From an uncultured Peptococcaceae bacterium (GTDB lineage: Bacteria; Bacillota; Peptococcia; Peptococcales; Peptococcaceae), in contig CAMFFG010000097.1 in the NCBI GenBank assembly GCA_945949655.1, positions 1 through 5,508 of the forward strand: a stretch of DNA of 5,508 nt. Reading direction: 5' to 3'. A program made the translations under genes and the position numbers. Under the pieces are notes generated by a model, which saw nothing but the letters and a program-made list of their open reading frames with translations, did not search any database and was not told the DNA's origin. This document shows, in pieces, positions 5,467-5,508 of this stretch; the first letter of the stretch is position 1; each line of letters begins with the position of its first letter.

Positions 5467-5508
5467 TCTGCCCCATGCTGCAACTCCCCTTTAAATAAGA
5501 ATACAGAT

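Noticed and set aside
5431..5482. Direct repeat CATGCTGCA at 5431-5439 and 5474-5482
   Set aside because: Only 9 nt, two copies, one inside the terminator stem; it may be chance and nothing else suggests an insertion or recombination site.
4600..5483. Minus-strand frames of 63-104 codons opposite the second shell gene and the EutP-like gene
   Set aside because: They lie antisense to clear family proteins, with no recognisable product or ribosome binding site.

Overview
The window looks like a bacterial chromosome fragment of about 50% GC, most likely from a member of the Bacillota. The order (PheB-type ACT protein)-hom-thrB-lysC and the protein sequences lean towards an anaerobic gut-type lineage such as the Negativicutes. 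That placement is inference from protein resemblance alone. There are two divergent operons separated by a regulatory region of about 370 nt. I saw no RNA genes, mobile elements or CRISPR arrays.

Left operon (minus strand, 3759 down to 1, running off the left edge): a perfect-consensus sigma-70 promoter drives a PheB-family (UPF0735) ACT-domain protein, homoserine dehydrogenase (hom), homoserine kinase (thrB) and aspartate kinase (lysC, missing its C-terminus at the window edge). Together they supply and control the aspartate-to-threonine branch. Genes are 11 to 21 nt apart, and two ribosome binding sites overlap the preceding stop codon. hom is split by a frameshift near 2777-2784 that fits an 8-nt loss. 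The rest of the gene is intact, so this is either a very recent lesion or a sequence error. lysC carries a strong internal Shine-Dalgarno sequence and in-frame GTG just before its ACT domains, as expected for a separately translated regulatory (beta) subunit.

Right operon (plus strand, 3906 to about 5466): a near-consensus sigma-70 promoter, a leader of about 110 nt with inverted repeats, two tandem but different EutS/PduU-type microcompartment shell proteins, a EutP/PduV-type P-loop GTPase-like protein, then a hairpin terminator. No signature enzyme, hexameric EutM/PduA-type shell protein or vertex protein is encoded in the unit, so it looks like a stand-alone satellite shell operon. This is the most unusual feature of the window. 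Which microcompartment it serves, if any, cannot be seen here.
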